The notes under the pieces were generated by a model. The model searched no databases. It worked only from the letters and a program-made list of their open reading frames with translations, and was not told where the DNA came from. A stretch of 64,000 nucleotides of DNA from Chryseobacterium piperi (lineage in GTDB: Bacteria > Bacteroidota > Bacteroidia > Flavobacteriales > Weeksellaceae), in assembly GCF_002285635.2 (NCBI RefSeq), contig NZ_CP023049.2, positions 1,922,001 through 1,986,000 on the forward strand. The letters run 5' to 3'. Below, piece after piece: positions 26,644 to 35,691 of the stretch; within the stretch, counting starts at the first letter, position 1, and each line of letters begins with the position of its first letter. A program made the translations under genes and the position numbers.

Positions 26644-27633
26644 TTACAAATTAGGGATTTTGACTTCTTCAAATTCCTTCAGCAAATTACTAAAAACAGT
26701 TTCTACGGGAAGAATATCATCAATTAATGCCGAAACCTGACCTATTTCCAGTTCACCTTCTTCCATATCACCTTCGAACATTCCTTTTTTCGCACGTGCT
26801 CTTCCTAAAGAGGCTATTAAAGCCTCTGTATTCCTTCCCTCCTGGTAGATCCCTTCAAGCTCACTAAAGAACTTATTTTTGACCATTCTGACAGGTGCCA
26901 GTTCTTTTAAAGTAAGGTGGGTATCACCTTCATTCAGTTCGGTAATCTTCTTTTTCCAATTATCATGTGCACTGGCTTCAATTGTTGCTGCAAAACGAGA
27001 CCCGATCTGAACTCCATCTGCGCCCAAAATCATAGCCGCTTTCATTTGAGAGCCTAAGGCAATCCCACCTGCAGCAATCAGGGGTTTAGAAATATGTTTT
27101 CTTACATTTGGGATTAAACAGAAGGTCGTGGTTTCATCTCTTCCGTTATGGCCTCCTGCCTCAAAACCTTCAGCTACTACAGCATCTACTCCTGCATCTT
27201 CACATTTCATGGCAAATTTTGTTGAAGAAACTACGTGAGCTACTTTGATTCCTTCTTTTTGAAGGGTTTCCGTATACGTTTTAGGATTTCCGGCTGAAGT
27301 AAAAACAATCTTAACTCCTTCTTCCAAAATAATCTGGATAATTTCTTCAATATTCGGATACAGCATAGGAACATTGACTCCAAAAGGTTTATCAGTGGCA
27401 GCTTTACACTTCTGAATATTCTCTCTTAAAATATCAGGATACATACTTCCTGCTCCTATTAATCCTAATCCACCGCAGTTGGATACTGCAGAAGCAAGTC
27501 TCCATCCTGAATGCCAGATCATCCCTGCCTGAATGATCGGATATTGTATATTAAAAAGTTTTGTAATTCTATTCTGCTCAGATTCCATCTTATGAAGCTT
27601 CTTAGCTGTACTAAAATCTATAAAATTGCTCAT
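26644..27633 (-). CDS. Nitronate monooxygenase-like FMN enzyme (NPD family)
   Basis: The TIM-barrel FMN protein has IQYPIIQAGMIWHSGWRLASA, SNCGGLGLIGAGSM, AEGFEAGGHNGRDETTT with the His of the class, and IAAGGIALGSQMKAAMILGADGVQIGSRF (flavin phosphate site). Relatives oxidise alkyl nitronates or reduce enoyl-ACP (FabK), and the sequence does not separate these. It has 329 residues from the ATG at 27633; an ATG at 27588 is possible. It lies downstream of the SurA-like gene, from which it is separated by a terminator. Confidence 0.85.
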   Translation of the reverse strand: MSNFIDFSTAKKLHKMESEQNRITKLFNIQYPIIQAGMIWHSGWRLASAVSNCGGLGLIGAGSMYPDILRENIQKCKAATDKPFGVNVPMLYPNIEEIIQIILEEGVKIVFTSAGNPKTYTETLQKEGIKVAHVVSSTKFAMKCEDAGVDAVVAEGFEAGGHNGRDETTTFCLIPNVRKHISKPLIAAGGIALGSQMKAAMILGADGVQIGSRFAATIEASAHDNWKKKITELNEGDTHLTLKELAPVRMVKNKFFSELEGIYQEGRNTEALIASLGRARAKKGMFEGDMEEGELEIGQVSALIDDILPVETVFSNLLKEFEEVKIPNL

Positions 27634-27690
27634 ACTGTAAAAATACTAAAAACAAAGATTTTATAAGAAATTTAATCACTTTTTTCCACA

Positions 27691-27722
27691 AAAAAACCTT
27701 CAGCATTTACTGAAGGTTTTTA
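27691..27722 (-). terminator. Terminator of the SurA-like gene
   Basis: On the minus strand the stem AAAACCTTCA/TGAAGGTTTT has an 8-nt loop and a run of seven T. It lies directly after the stop at 27725. Confidence 0.88.
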
Positions 27723-27724
27723 CT

Positions 27725-29092
27725 TTATTTCTTTAAAGCTTCTTTTTTCCAGTTTCCTTTGAACTGGCAAGAATCATAACGACCGTCTATCGATATAAAC
27801 GTAGTTGGTAATTTGGAATTTACAAATTTCTCAACCATCTCATTTCTTTTCTTATTAAGAGCCATTTGCTTTATCCTATCGTAATCCGTTTCCAGGGTAA
27901 TCTGGTGAGAAGGAATTACTTCTTCGATTTTGACAATCTTTACTACTTTTCTTTTTCTCTCATCCTCATCATCAAAAGCAGTGGTAATATCATCTTTATT
28001 AAGACCGGCAAGCTCATAACTGATTGTTCCCGGAATACTTTCTCTTTCGATTTTGTTGGAACCATCGGCACCAGGAATTACCCCACCGTTGAATTTAGTT
28101 TTTTTATCTTCTGAAAATTTGAAAGCAGCATCTTTAAAAGTAATTTTTCCTTCTGTAATTAAAGTTCGGATACTGTCCAGTTTCTTTTTAGCTGTTTTAA
28201 TCTCATCTTCCGTAGGAGTAGCCATCAAAAGAATATGTCTTGCATCATAGATTTTCCCCGATTTCTTGATTAATTGGATGATATGATACCCAAATTCCGA
28301 TTCTACCGGATCTGAAATCTCTCCTTCCTGCAAGTTAAGCGCTGCTGCCTCAAATGGTTTAACCATCTGCCCTTTGGAAATATTCTTCATCAATCCTCCA
28401 TTAGCTGCAGATCCCGGATCTTCAGAATAAATTCTGGCCTGGCTTTCAAAACTCTCACCTCCTGCAATATCAGCCTTGATTTTTTTCAGTTTATTGATCA
28501 GTTCATCCTTATGCGCTTCAGTAAGCTTAGGGAACGTCATAATCTGAGCTAAAGTCACCTCATCTTTAATTTCAGGTAATTGAGCTTTATATAGATTATA
28601 GAAATCGGTTACTTCGTTAGGAGTAACGTCTGCTTTATCGGTAACTCTTTGATATTTTGCTTGTCCATAGTAGGTATCGGTATCTATTTTTTCAATAGCA
28701 TTTTTCATTTCATACCCATTTCTGAATTTGTAAGCCGTCAACATTGTTTTTTCATCAGGAAACTGAGAAAGAAGCTGGTTATATTTAGCATTCGCCTGCT
28801 CTTTAATAGCTGCAGAACGGTTTTCAATCAATGTATCCTTTTTTGCTTCATATACCAGAAGCTTATTATTGATCAGATTTTCCAAAAACTCACACTTATC
28901 CGTATTGGAAGCTCCCTGCTGTTTTGCATAGTTCATCTGTTCATTTACATCAGATTCCAGTACAATTTCATCCCCAATTACAGCAGCAATACCATCTATT
29001 AGGTCTCCTTGTTTTAACTGAGATTTCATGTTGGTAGAAAACAGCATCACAAAAACTCCAAAAAGAAAAGTGATCTTTAGTTTATTTATCAT
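27725..29092 (-). CDS. SurA-like periplasmic peptidyl-prolyl isomerase (PpiC/parvulin)
   Basis: The 455-residue protein has an N-terminal signal (ITFLFGVFVMLFSTNMKS) and a SurA-type N-domain (IDGIAAVIGDEIVLESDVNEQM). Two parvulin domains follow: about residues 175-275, with PGSAANGGLMKNISKGQMVKPFE and SDPVESEFGYHIIQL, and about 280-390, with ARHILL and GGVIPGADGS. It would help fold outer-membrane proteins in the periplasm. The second domain lacks the usual ending FGYHI segment, so only the first may be fully active. Confidence 0.9.
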   Translation of the reverse strand: MINKLKITFLFGVFVMLFSTNMKSQLKQGDLIDGIAAVIGDEIVLESDVNEQMNYAKQQGASNTDKCEFLENLINNKLLVYEAKKDTLIENRSAAIKEQANAKYNQLLSQFPDEKTMLTAYKFRNGYEMKNAIEKIDTDTYYGQAKYQRVTDKADVTPNEVTDFYNLYKAQLPEIKDEVTLAQIMTFPKLTEAHKDELINKLKKIKADIAGGESFESQARIYSEDPGSAANGGLMKNISKGQMVKPFEAAALNLQEGEISDPVESEFGYHIIQLIKKSGKIYDARHILLMATPTEDEIKTAKKKLDSIRTLITEGKITFKDAAFKFSEDKKTKFNGGVIPGADGSNKIERESIPGTISYELAGLNKDDITTAFDDEDERKRKVVKIVKIEEVIPSHQITLETDYDRIKQMALNKKRNEMVEKFVNSKLPTTFISIDGRYDSCQFKGNWKKEALKK

Positions 29093-29179
29093 TTTAGTAT
29101 TTTAAACAAGTTGCAAATTTAGAATTCTTAATGAATTACACTAAATTTTTTATTATAAATATTTCTTAAAAAGATCTAT

Positions 29180-30103
29180 TTATTGTAGTTCAACATCAAA
29201 TGTCGTTAATTCTTTGAATTGTCTCAGTCTGGCGAACATATCAGATTCATTGACTTCTTCAATTCTTTCAGTTCCGAATTTTTCAACAGTGAAAGATGCC
29301 ATGGCAGAACCTACAATTAAAGCAGATTTCATTGTTTCAAAATCAATCTTATTTTTCTTTGCTAAATACGCAGCAAATCCACCTGCAAAAGTATCTCCCG
29401 CTCCAGTTGGATCAAAGACATCTTCTAAAGGAAGCGCAGGGATTGCAAATACTTTATTCTCATTGAAAAGCAATGCTCCATGTTCTCCTTTTTTAATGAT
29501 CACATATTTAGGACCCATTCCAAGGATTTTTTTCGCAGCTTTTACTAAAGAGTATTCTCCTGACAACTGTCTTGCTTCCTCATCGTTAATGGTGATCACA
29601 TCTGTTTTTGCAATCATAGTCATCAAAATATCCAAAGCGGTATCCATCCAGAAATTCATCGTATCTAAAACAACCAATTTAGGACGTTCATTCATTTTTT
29701 CAAGAACAGATAACTGAACTCCGGGATGCAGATTACCTAAAAGTAAGATCTCTGCGTCTTGCATAGAGTCCGGAATTTTTGGATCAAAATTTTCAAGAAC
29801 ATTCACTTCTGTTGCTAGCGTATCTCTTGTATTTAAGTCATTATGGTATTTTCCTGACCAGAAAAATGTTTTCCCTTCTTTTACGATTTCAAGTCCTTCA
29901 ATATTTACCTTTCTTTTAGTAAACATATCAAGATGTTCCTGAGGGAAATCTCCTCCTACAACAGAAACGATTCCTGATTCTACGCCCAAAATAGACGAAG
30001 TAATCCCAATATAAGTGGCTGCCCCTCCTAAAATTTTATCTGTCTTACCAAATGGTGTTTCAATTGCATCAAATGCAACACTTCCAACAACTAAAAGTTT
30101 CAT
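29180..30103 (-). CDS. PfkB family carbohydrate/nucleoside kinase
   Basis: The ribokinase-fold protein has an N-terminal MKLLVVGSVAFDAIETP, GGAATYIGITSSILG (substrate site) and the C-terminal DPTGAGDTFAGGF with the catalytic Asp and anion hole. The length of about 307 residues from the ATG at 30103 fits. An upstream ATG at 30142 would overlap gldD and add 13 atypical residues. The substrate cannot be read from the sequence. It lies downstream of mutY and gldD on the same strand. Confidence 0.88.
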   Translation of the reverse strand: MKLLVVGSVAFDAIETPFGKTDKILGGAATYIGITSSILGVESGIVSVVGGDFPQEHLDMFTKRKVNIEGLEIVKEGKTFFWSGKYHNDLNTRDTLATEVNVLENFDPKIPDSMQDAEILLLGNLHPGVQLSVLEKMNERPKLVVLDTMNFWMDTALDILMTMIAKTDVITINDEEARQLSGEYSLVKAAKKILGMGPKYVIIKKGEHGALLFNENKVFAIPALPLEDVFDPTGAGDTFAGGFAAYLAKKNKIDFETMKSALIVGSAMASFTVEKFGTERIEEVNESDMFARLRQFKELTTFDVELQ

Positions 30104-30129
30104 ATATTTTTCAATGTATTTTAAACTGA

Positions 30130-30687
30130 TTATTTTTTCCATTCAAAAGTATCCAGCAGGTGTTTCATATCATTTTTGATATAATTCACTGCGGGTGCTA
30201 ATGAATCCGGTTTAGGTCTTGTATTAAAGTATAGATAGGCAGTTACAAAATGTTTTGTACTGTCCGTAATGTAAAATTGAAGATTAGAAGCACTTTGTCC
30301 TTTTAATTCATAAAAGTTTCCGTATACCTTTTTTTCAGGGTATTCGAAAGACTTGGTATCAATAGCACTGGCTTTAATAGTATGCTCGTATACCATTTTC
30401 TCTGATTCTTTGATATGATCTGCAAAGTCGTTGTGAATAGGATAATAAGTAACGAAAACTTTAGCTTTCATTTTCGGATAATTCAGATAGTACCAGCAAG
30501 GTCTTTTTGCATTTGTTATGTTTGCAAAATTTGAATATTCAAAAGTATAAGCACAATTCGACTCAAATTTTTGATATTTAGGTGTGGGATACTCCAGACG
30601 TAATTCTCCATAAGGTTTGGGAACCGGATCTTTTCCACATGAAATTAAAAGCAATGAAGCAAATATAAAAATGACTTTTTTAATCAT
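30130..30687 (-). CDS. gldD: Gliding-motility lipoprotein GldD
   Basis: The protein (185 residues from the ATG at 30687) has a lipoprotein signal ending LLLISC (Cys17) and GldD features: PKPYGELRLEYPTPKYQKFESN near the N-terminus, then KRPCWYYLNYPKMKAKVFVTYYP and DHIKESEKMVYEHTIKA, and a C-terminal FYITDSTKHFVTAYLYFN. GldD is an essential gliding/type IX secretion accessory lipoprotein. In many flavobacteria the order is mutY-ssb-gldE-gldD. Here gldD follows mutY directly and ssb and gldE are absent. A TACTTTTG box lies four bp before the ATG. Confidence 0.85.
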   Translation of the reverse strand: MIKKVIFIFASLLLISCGKDPVPKPYGELRLEYPTPKYQKFESNCAYTFEYSNFANITNAKRPCWYYLNYPKMKAKVFVTYYPIHNDFADHIKESEKMVYEHTIKASAIDTKSFEYPEKKVYGNFYELKGQSASNLQFYITDSTKHFVTAYLYFNTRPKPDSLAPAVNYIKNDMKHLLDTFEWKK

Positions 30688-30691
30688 TTTG

Positions 30692-30699
30692 CAAAAGTA
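30692..30699 (-). promoter_or_regulatory. -7 promoter box TACTTTTG of gldD
   Basis: A perfect TAnnTTTG match is four bases before the gldD start codon, implying transcription from or near the ATG. Confidence 0.5.
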
Positions 30700-30731
30700 C
30701 AAATTAGATTTCAGATTTAAGAAGACAAATT

Positions 30732-31793
30732 TCAGTCTTTCAACGAGTTTTGAATATAGCTTTCCAACGGCTTCGGAAAAGATTTTTCGTGAGATCCGTG
30801 TAAGTCAGTTATGATATATCCGTTTTTGTTTATAAAATCAAGCCAGACCATCTCTGAAGTGATTTCAACATCTGCAATTTCAATGCTTAAATTTTTATGG
30901 GTAAGTTTATGCCTAATGGTTTTCACCCCTTTTGTAAATGATTCTAATTCTTGGGGAATAACAACAGGAAATTCGAAAAGTTTCTTCCAGATAAAATCAT
31001 CTTTTCTCTGCTGAATTAAAAACTGTCCCTGATAGTGTACAAAATAGTAGTTCAGATGAAGATCCTCTGTTTTTACTTTTTTAGTTTTAACCGGAAAATC
31101 TGAAACTTTATCTAAAGAAAAAGCCAAACAATCTTCGTTCAAAGGACATTCTCCACAAAGTGGATTTTTAGGCTTACAAATTTCTGATCCCAGATCCATC
31201 ATAGCCTGATTGAAATCCCCTACGTTTTTAGGCATGACTAGTTCTGCCAATTCCGAAAAGTAAGCAAAAGCCCTGGAACCTGAAATATCAAAATCATCAG
31301 CAAAAACTCTGCTTAATACTCTATAAAAGTTTCCATCTACAGCAGGCATTCTTCCACCAAAACAAATACTTGAAACAGCAGCGGCAGTATATTTCCCAAC
31401 TCCCTTTAATTCTAAAATTTCGTCATATTGAGATGGAAAAACACCTCCAAAATCAGTCATAATCTGTTGTGCTGCCTTATGAATATTAATGGCTCTGGAA
31501 TAATATCCCAATCCTTTCCAATATAGCAAAACCTCATCTTCCTGAGCCTCTGCAAGAGATGACACATCAGGAAATCTTTCAATAAAATTATTATAATGAT
31601 TGAGACCCTGATTGATTCTCGTTTGCTGAAAAACAATCTCACAGATCCAGATTTTGTATGGATCTTTTGTTTTTCTGAAAGGGAGATCCCTTGCATTATT
31701 CTTATACCAGCCTAGAAGTTTGTTTCCTATATGAAGAAAGTCTGAATCTCTATTATTCTTTTCCAAAAAATTGAGTCTGTTTAAATAGTTCAA
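30732..31793 (-). CDS. mutY: A/G-specific adenine glycosylase
   Basis: MutY removes adenine mispaired with 8-oxoguanine. The helix-hairpin-helix core has KIWICEIVFQQTRI with the catalytic Glu, LKGVGKYTAAAVSSICFG (HhH) and AVDGNFYRVLSR with the catalytic Asp. The iron-sulphur motif is CKPKNPLCGECPLNEDC. A NUDIX-like C-terminal domain (from about residue 245) recognises 8-oxoG. The frame upstream is closed by TGA, and no ATG precedes the conserved core, so the start is TTG (31793) or a TTG at 31766. The length of 353 is normal. Confidence 0.93.
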   Translation of the reverse strand: MNYLNRLNFLEKNNRDSDFLHIGNKLLGWYKNNARDLPFRKTKDPYKIWICEIVFQQTRINQGLNHYNNFIERFPDVSSLAEAQEDEVLLYWKGLGYYSRAINIHKAAQQIMTDFGGVFPSQYDEILELKGVGKYTAAAVSSICFGGRMPAVDGNFYRVLSRVFADDFDISGSRAFAYFSELAELVMPKNVGDFNQAMMDLGSEICKPKNPLCGECPLNEDCLAFSLDKVSDFPVKTKKVKTEDLHLNYYFVHYQGQFLIQQRKDDFIWKKLFEFPVVIPQELESFTKGVKTIRHKLTHKNLSIEIADVEITSEMVWLDFINKNGYIITDLHGSHEKSFPKPLESYIQNSLKD

Positions 31794-31857
31794 AATGTTT
31801 CAACATGCTTTAACCTTCACTTAGAAGGACTCGTATCAATAATCTCGAAACATCTGA

Positions 31858-31865
31858 CAAAGATA
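31858..31865 (-). promoter_or_regulatory. -7 promoter box TATCTTTG upstream of mutY
   Basis: A perfect TAnnTTTG match about 65 bp upstream of the mutY start, just downstream of the stop of the adjacent lipoprotein gene. Confidence 0.45.
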
Positions 31866-31868
31866 AGA

Positions 31869-32345
31869 CTATTTACTTTCTTCACCTACAGAGTATACCG
31901 GAGCTGTTTTAAGCCATTGGTATTTAAGCTTCTTCTCTTGGGCAATAAAACGGTACCCATCGAGTTTTTTTAGAAAAATATACATGGAATCTTTTTTCAG
32001 ATGTAATCTTTGCTTGGAAAGAAACTGAAACGGGTAGCTGATGACAGAATCTCTTGTCGTTTTTTCTATGGTTCCTGATTTGAGTCTGTAAATAAAAATA
32101 GCTCTTCCACGACCTGAGGAACTGTCGACAAGCTTAATATCAGATGTTGAAAGAACCATATCACTTGCATCAAAACATTCATCCACATTCATTACATAAG
32201 CCTTGCCTTCCTGTCTTTCATCAGCAAAAAGATCTACCTTATGACGATCTGATACCTGGTTTTGCTTTTCACAACTTGTTGCGGAAATCATTAGAAAAAA
32301 GGGCATGCAGTAGCATAGCCTGGGTTTAAACACATTAATTTTCAT
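31869..32345 (-). CDS. Hypothetical lipoprotein beside the T6SS sheath genes
   Basis: I do not recognise the family. The 158 residues start with a signal and a lipobox-like SATSC (Cys25). The rest is rich in Ser, Lys and Asp, with DSSSGRGRAIFIYRLKSG and SVISYPFQFLSKQRLHLKKD. It is downstream of tssC on the same strand but a terminator lies between, so it may be separately expressed. A link with the T6SS is only by neighbourhood. Confidence 0.6.
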   Translation of the reverse strand: MKINVFKPRLCYCMPFFLMISATSCEKQNQVSDRHKVDLFADERQEGKAYVMNVDECFDASDMVLSTSDIKLVDSSSGRGRAIFIYRLKSGTIEKTTRDSVISYPFQFLSKQRLHLKKDSMYIFLKKLDGYRFIAQEKKLKYQWLKTAPVYSVGEESK

Positions 32346-32360
32346 AGAATTTGGTAGAAA

Positions 32361-32390
32361 AAAACCGATGTAGGTGCATCGGTTTTTGAT
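32361..32390 (-). terminator. Terminator of tssB-tssC
   Basis: The minus-strand stem AAACCGATG/CATCGGTTT, with a 6-nt loop and a T-run, follows the tssC stop. Confidence 0.85.
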
Positions 32391-32408
32391 ATATAAATTA
32401 GATTGGTA

Positions 32409-33770
32409 TTATTCCTGAGCGTATTCAGCATCCCATTCGTTACCATCATCTCCTTTGTGGCCATCCAGTTTAATAACAAAACTTTTTGTAGGAAAATAAG
32501 GAGTTAAACGAATGTCCAGCCATACTCTGTCTTTATTCACTTTATCCTGTTCAAAACGAACAATTTTGAACTTTTCAATAAGTTTATCCGGACCTTTGAT
32601 TCCATCAAGGAAGGTAACAATCTGTCTTCTCAGATCGTCTTCATTCTTCGCATTCCAGTTTTCAAAAGCTCTTCTGTTCAAGAAATCCAGCAATACTTTA
32701 GTTACGTAATCAAATACACGAACTACCGAATAGGTTTGAAGTCCGATATTATCTCCTGTAAATAATGTTTTAGCAGAGAAAGCCATGATCTTTCCATATT
32801 CATTGACCATCGGGACTAGTCCCATTTTTTCCAGCTGGGAAATTTCACTTTTCTTCAACTCGAATTTTACGGCATCCACCTCATTAATATTCCCGTGTTT
32901 TTTACCTGCGGCTACCTGAGACATCAATGTTTTGTGGATTTTACCGGCTAATGAAGTGGAAGGTGGAAGTTCTACATTTTCTTCTTCTCCTACCTCTTCT
33001 GCTCTGCCACGTCCTACAAGCCAGTTACAGGTCATAATTACATTACTTCTATGAAGTTCTCCTCCTGTAAGGTTGGCAGAATGGAATAAGTCTACAACGT
33101 CATCCGGTTTATCAAGATTAGCGAAATCCGTAACCATCATTACCTTGTTTTCATTACATATTTTTGCCCATTTTTCAATAACTTTATTGGATCCCAGATA
33201 ACCAGGAATGGCAAGAATAGAGTAATTATCTCTAAGGTCTAAACGATCGTAATAGCTTTTAAATTCCTCGGCAATAGCATCGATAAAGAGTGGATTGTCC
33301 AGATCTGAAAGTTGATCAAGACTTGCGTTAACAATGCTTACGTTATCAACTTTATCGAGTTCCGTATTTTTATAAAACTGTGCTACTGTTCTGTAAGAAG
33401 TTTCCAACTGACGAACGGTATCGAGTGTATTTTTTAGATTAGTCTTTAAATTCTGCTCAGCCTGCTGTGCTTTATGCTTGCAGGTATCAGCCATTTTATC
33501 AGCAGACTCATTTCCTTCCAGAAGACTAACCCACAGGTTGATTTTCTGAAGTAATTCTTTTCTTTCGTCTCCTTTATTATTATCGTTAAGGAATATTTCT
33601 TTCCTAGCTTTCCTTGTCGGATTCATGTTGGCGATACCATCCACAACAGATTCTACAAAACCAAACCCACCAATTTTGTTGAGCTCGGCAAGAGGATTCC
33701 CTTTCGGTTGTCCAGAATGTTGTTGCTGACCTTGTTGCTGGTTTTCTGCCGCCTGTAATTTACTATCCAT
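32409..33770 (-). CDS. tssC: T6SS subtype-iii contractile sheath large subunit
   Basis: TssC (VipB) builds the contractile sheath of type VI secretion with TssB. The 453-residue protein has a Gln-rich N-terminus (QQQGQQQHSGQP), a sheath handle region (about 40-190), and a conserved core YYDRLDLRDNYSILAIPGYLGS, ...VNEYGKIMAFSAKTLFTGDNIGLQTYSVVRVFDYVTKVL and a C-terminal VWLDIRLTPYFPTKSFVIKLDGH. This is the divergent Bacteroidetes (DUF5458-type) TssC rather than the proteobacterial form. It is downstream of tssB by 23 bp. Confidence 0.85.
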   Translation of the reverse strand: MDSKLQAAENQQQGQQQHSGQPKGNPLAELNKIGGFGFVESVVDGIANMNPTRKARKEIFLNDNNKGDERKELLQKINLWVSLLEGNESADKMADTCKHKAQQAEQNLKTNLKNTLDTVRQLETSYRTVAQFYKNTELDKVDNVSIVNASLDQLSDLDNPLFIDAIAEEFKSYYDRLDLRDNYSILAIPGYLGSNKVIEKWAKICNENKVMMVTDFANLDKPDDVVDLFHSANLTGGELHRSNVIMTCNWLVGRGRAEEVGEEENVELPPSTSLAGKIHKTLMSQVAAGKKHGNINEVDAVKFELKKSEISQLEKMGLVPMVNEYGKIMAFSAKTLFTGDNIGLQTYSVVRVFDYVTKVLLDFLNRRAFENWNAKNEDDLRRQIVTFLDGIKGPDKLIEKFKIVRFEQDKVNKDRVWLDIRLTPYFPTKSFVIKLDGHKGDDGNEWDAEYAQE

Positions 33771-33793
33771 GATTTTAATGTAAAGTCTTTAAA

Positions 33794-34240
33794 TTATTTT
33801 TCAAGTTCTTGGGCCACTTCTTTCAATACTTCCACAAAAGCAGCTCTTGTCTGCTCGTTTTCCAGCATGTTACGCAAAATTTTATTTGTTTTTAGCTGGC
33901 GAACAATTTTATTATATTGTTCCTGCTCCATACTAAGCTGTTGCAAATAATTTGATTTCTGAGTAAGATTTTTGGGAGTGAAGTCCGCAAGATTTTGAAA
34001 ACGGAATTCTTCTTCCACGGCACTGCCATCTTCTGTTTCGTGCTGTACACTTACTGAAGGCTGAAAATGCTTGAAGACGTCGTCCACAGTCTTTAATCCT
34101 GTTACAATTTCAGGGGTATACGTTTCATCGGTTGTAAGCTGACTTACAATTAATGACTTGTTTTCCTGGATTTCCTGAATAGCTTCATTAGCGTCTACTT
34201 TTATCTCGTTTCCGCCAACACCATAATTAAACATTGCCAT
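33794..34240 (-). CDS. tssB: T6SS subtype-iii contractile sheath small subunit
   Basis: TssB (VipA) pairs with TssC in the sheath. From the ATG at 34240 the protein is 148 residues: MAMFNYGVGGNEIKVDANEA, FRFQNLADFTPKNLTQKSNYL (the AFxDFxPxxL-type sheath motif), then a coiled C-terminal part ending EVLKEVAQELEK. The frame extends to an ATG at 34345, adding 35 residues with an aromatic stretch and an Asn-rich linker, which is unlike other TssB. The other T6SS components (TssD, E, F, G, H, K) are not in the window. Confidence 0.85.
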   Translation of the reverse strand: MAMFNYGVGGNEIKVDANEAIQEIQENKSLIVSQLTTDETYTPEIVTGLKTVDDVFKHFQPSVSVQHETEDGSAVEEEFRFQNLADFTPKNLTQKSNYLQQLSMEQEQYNKIVRQLKTNKILRNMLENEQTRAAFVEVLKEVAQELEK

Positions 34241-34582
34241 ATTATTATTATTTTGAGATTTTTGGTTTGGGTTAGAATGGGTCTTATCTGACGAATCAAA
34301 TAAGCGACCAATCCAATGTTTAAATTTAAAAAAAAACTGTAACATACAAAATTTTGTTAAGATTTTTCTTGAATTATTTAATTATAGCTATATTATATGA
34401 CATAAACTTGTCGTTTTCACTTCCCTAAACTATGAAAAATAAATAAAATCAAACCATAAAGAAATAAAAGAAAACTTTTGCACAATTTTCTTTTAGAAAA
34501 AAGCATCCATTCATGTTAAAATAGGAATTTCTCAGAATGTTGAAAAAAATATTCTTTATATTTAAGCAAAGTAAGCAGAATC

Positions 34583-35629
34583 ATGAAAGATGTAAAAATA
34601 GCGTTTAGAAAACCAATATTTCCTGTTTCAGAAGCATTACAGCAATATTTGGAAAAGCATAACAGAACCACCAAAATTCAGTTTCTGTATGAAGACCTTC
34701 TGCGATTTAGTGATAGTATAAGCATCCTGGATAAAGATGGCAAAGATACCTTGTGGCTTGGTGTGTTATATTCTGAACATGAATTTCAAGAAATAGAAGC
34801 TAATTTAAATAAGATTTACACCCTCCTTCATTCCGACGGAGATGAAGCTACTTTACCTTATCTGAAAGTAGATACGATCGACTTTTGTACCTTCGGAAAC
34901 TCTAAACCTTTTAGAATCAGGGTAAGAAATATTCTGAACGACAATCATACTAATTTTTATATTAAACAGGCCGATGCTTCCCGCATCTATGGATTGGAGC
35001 TTGAAGATTTGCTCTCTCCTAACCGGGTTAACTTTCTAATTTATAAAAACACCCTGATAGAAGAGCATATTTTAGGAATTCCCGGAGATGTTTTTATTCA
35101 GAATCATTTATTCAACTGTACAGAATTGGAAAAGGCACAGATTTCTAAGGAATTTGTAAAATTCAATGAGCGCTGCCTCATCGGGCTACTGGGTGATATG
35201 CGATCTTATAATTATGTTGTTATCCCAATACATGATTTCGACCAGATTATTTACAGAATCCGTCCTATCGATTTTGATCAGCAGAGCTATGAAGGGAATT
35301 TGAAAGTATACCTTCCCCAGTATTTCAAAGAAAACAGTCTTATGGTTAATATGGTAATGGAAAAGCTGAAGCCCAGTTCTATAGAACAGTACCGTAAAGA
35401 AGTACGTTCACAAATCGTAAAAAGAGTGACCAGCAGTAAAAACAGATTCGATGAACTCATTTCTATTATGAAAAAAGAAGACCTTGCGCCGGAAGCCAAT
35501 GTTATAGAATTAAAAGCTGCTTTACAAAAGCTTACCTACGACGTAAATTTCAAATATTGTAAAACTATGGGAGACGTTCTGGAAACCGGAATAAAGTTTG
35601 TGCTCCGGAATTACAAGAAAGTATATTAA
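34583..35629 (+). CDS. Uncharacterised protein with kinase-like motifs, divergent from tssBC
   Basis: I do not recognise a named family. The 348-residue protein has the order of motifs of protein-kinase-like folds: FYIKQAD (strand with Lys), LIEEHILGIPGDVFI (hinge-like), LLGDMRSYNYVVIP (catalytic-loop-like GDxxxxN) and IRPIDFDQQSYEG (DFG-like DFD). A basic C-terminal helical part follows (EQYRKEVRSQIVKRV). It is cytoplasmic, with no signal. It is transcribed divergently from tssB with about 240 bp between, so a role in T6SS control is possible. The fold assignment is inference from motifs only. Confidence 0.55.
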   Translation: MKDVKIAFRKPIFPVSEALQQYLEKHNRTTKIQFLYEDLLRFSDSISILDKDGKDTLWLGVLYSEHEFQEIEANLNKIYTLLHSDGDEATLPYLKVDTIDFCTFGNSKPFRIRVRNILNDNHTNFYIKQADASRIYGLELEDLLSPNRVNFLIYKNTLIEEHILGIPGDVFIQNHLFNCTELEKAQISKEFVKFNERCLIGLLGDMRSYNYVVIPIHDFDQIIYRIRPIDFDQQSYEGNLKVYLPQYFKENSLMVNMVMEKLKPSSIEQYRKEVRSQIVKRVTSSKNRFDELISIMKKEDLAPEANVIELKAALQKLTYDVNFKYCKTMGDVLETGIKFVLRNYKKVY

Positions 35630-35632
35630 AAG

Positions 35633-35673
35633 AAGAATCCGTCCCACATTTAGTTGAGACGGATTCTTTCTTT
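35633..35673. terminator. Bidirectional terminator
   Basis: The arms AAGAATCCGTC (35633-35643) and GACGGATTCTT (35658-35668) have a 14-nt loop; T-rich tails on the plus strand serve the 34583 gene, and the convergent peptidase gene may share it. Confidence 0.8.
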
Positions 35674-35691
35674 TCTAACAATTTTGGTGGT

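Noticed and set aside
29214..29717. 167-codon ORF antisense to the PfkB gene
   Set aside because: It mirrors a well-supported kinase gene and has no family features of its own.
33794..34345. Longer TssB start
   Set aside because: The extra 35 residues are aromatic and Asn-rich and are not seen in TssB; kept only as an alternative.
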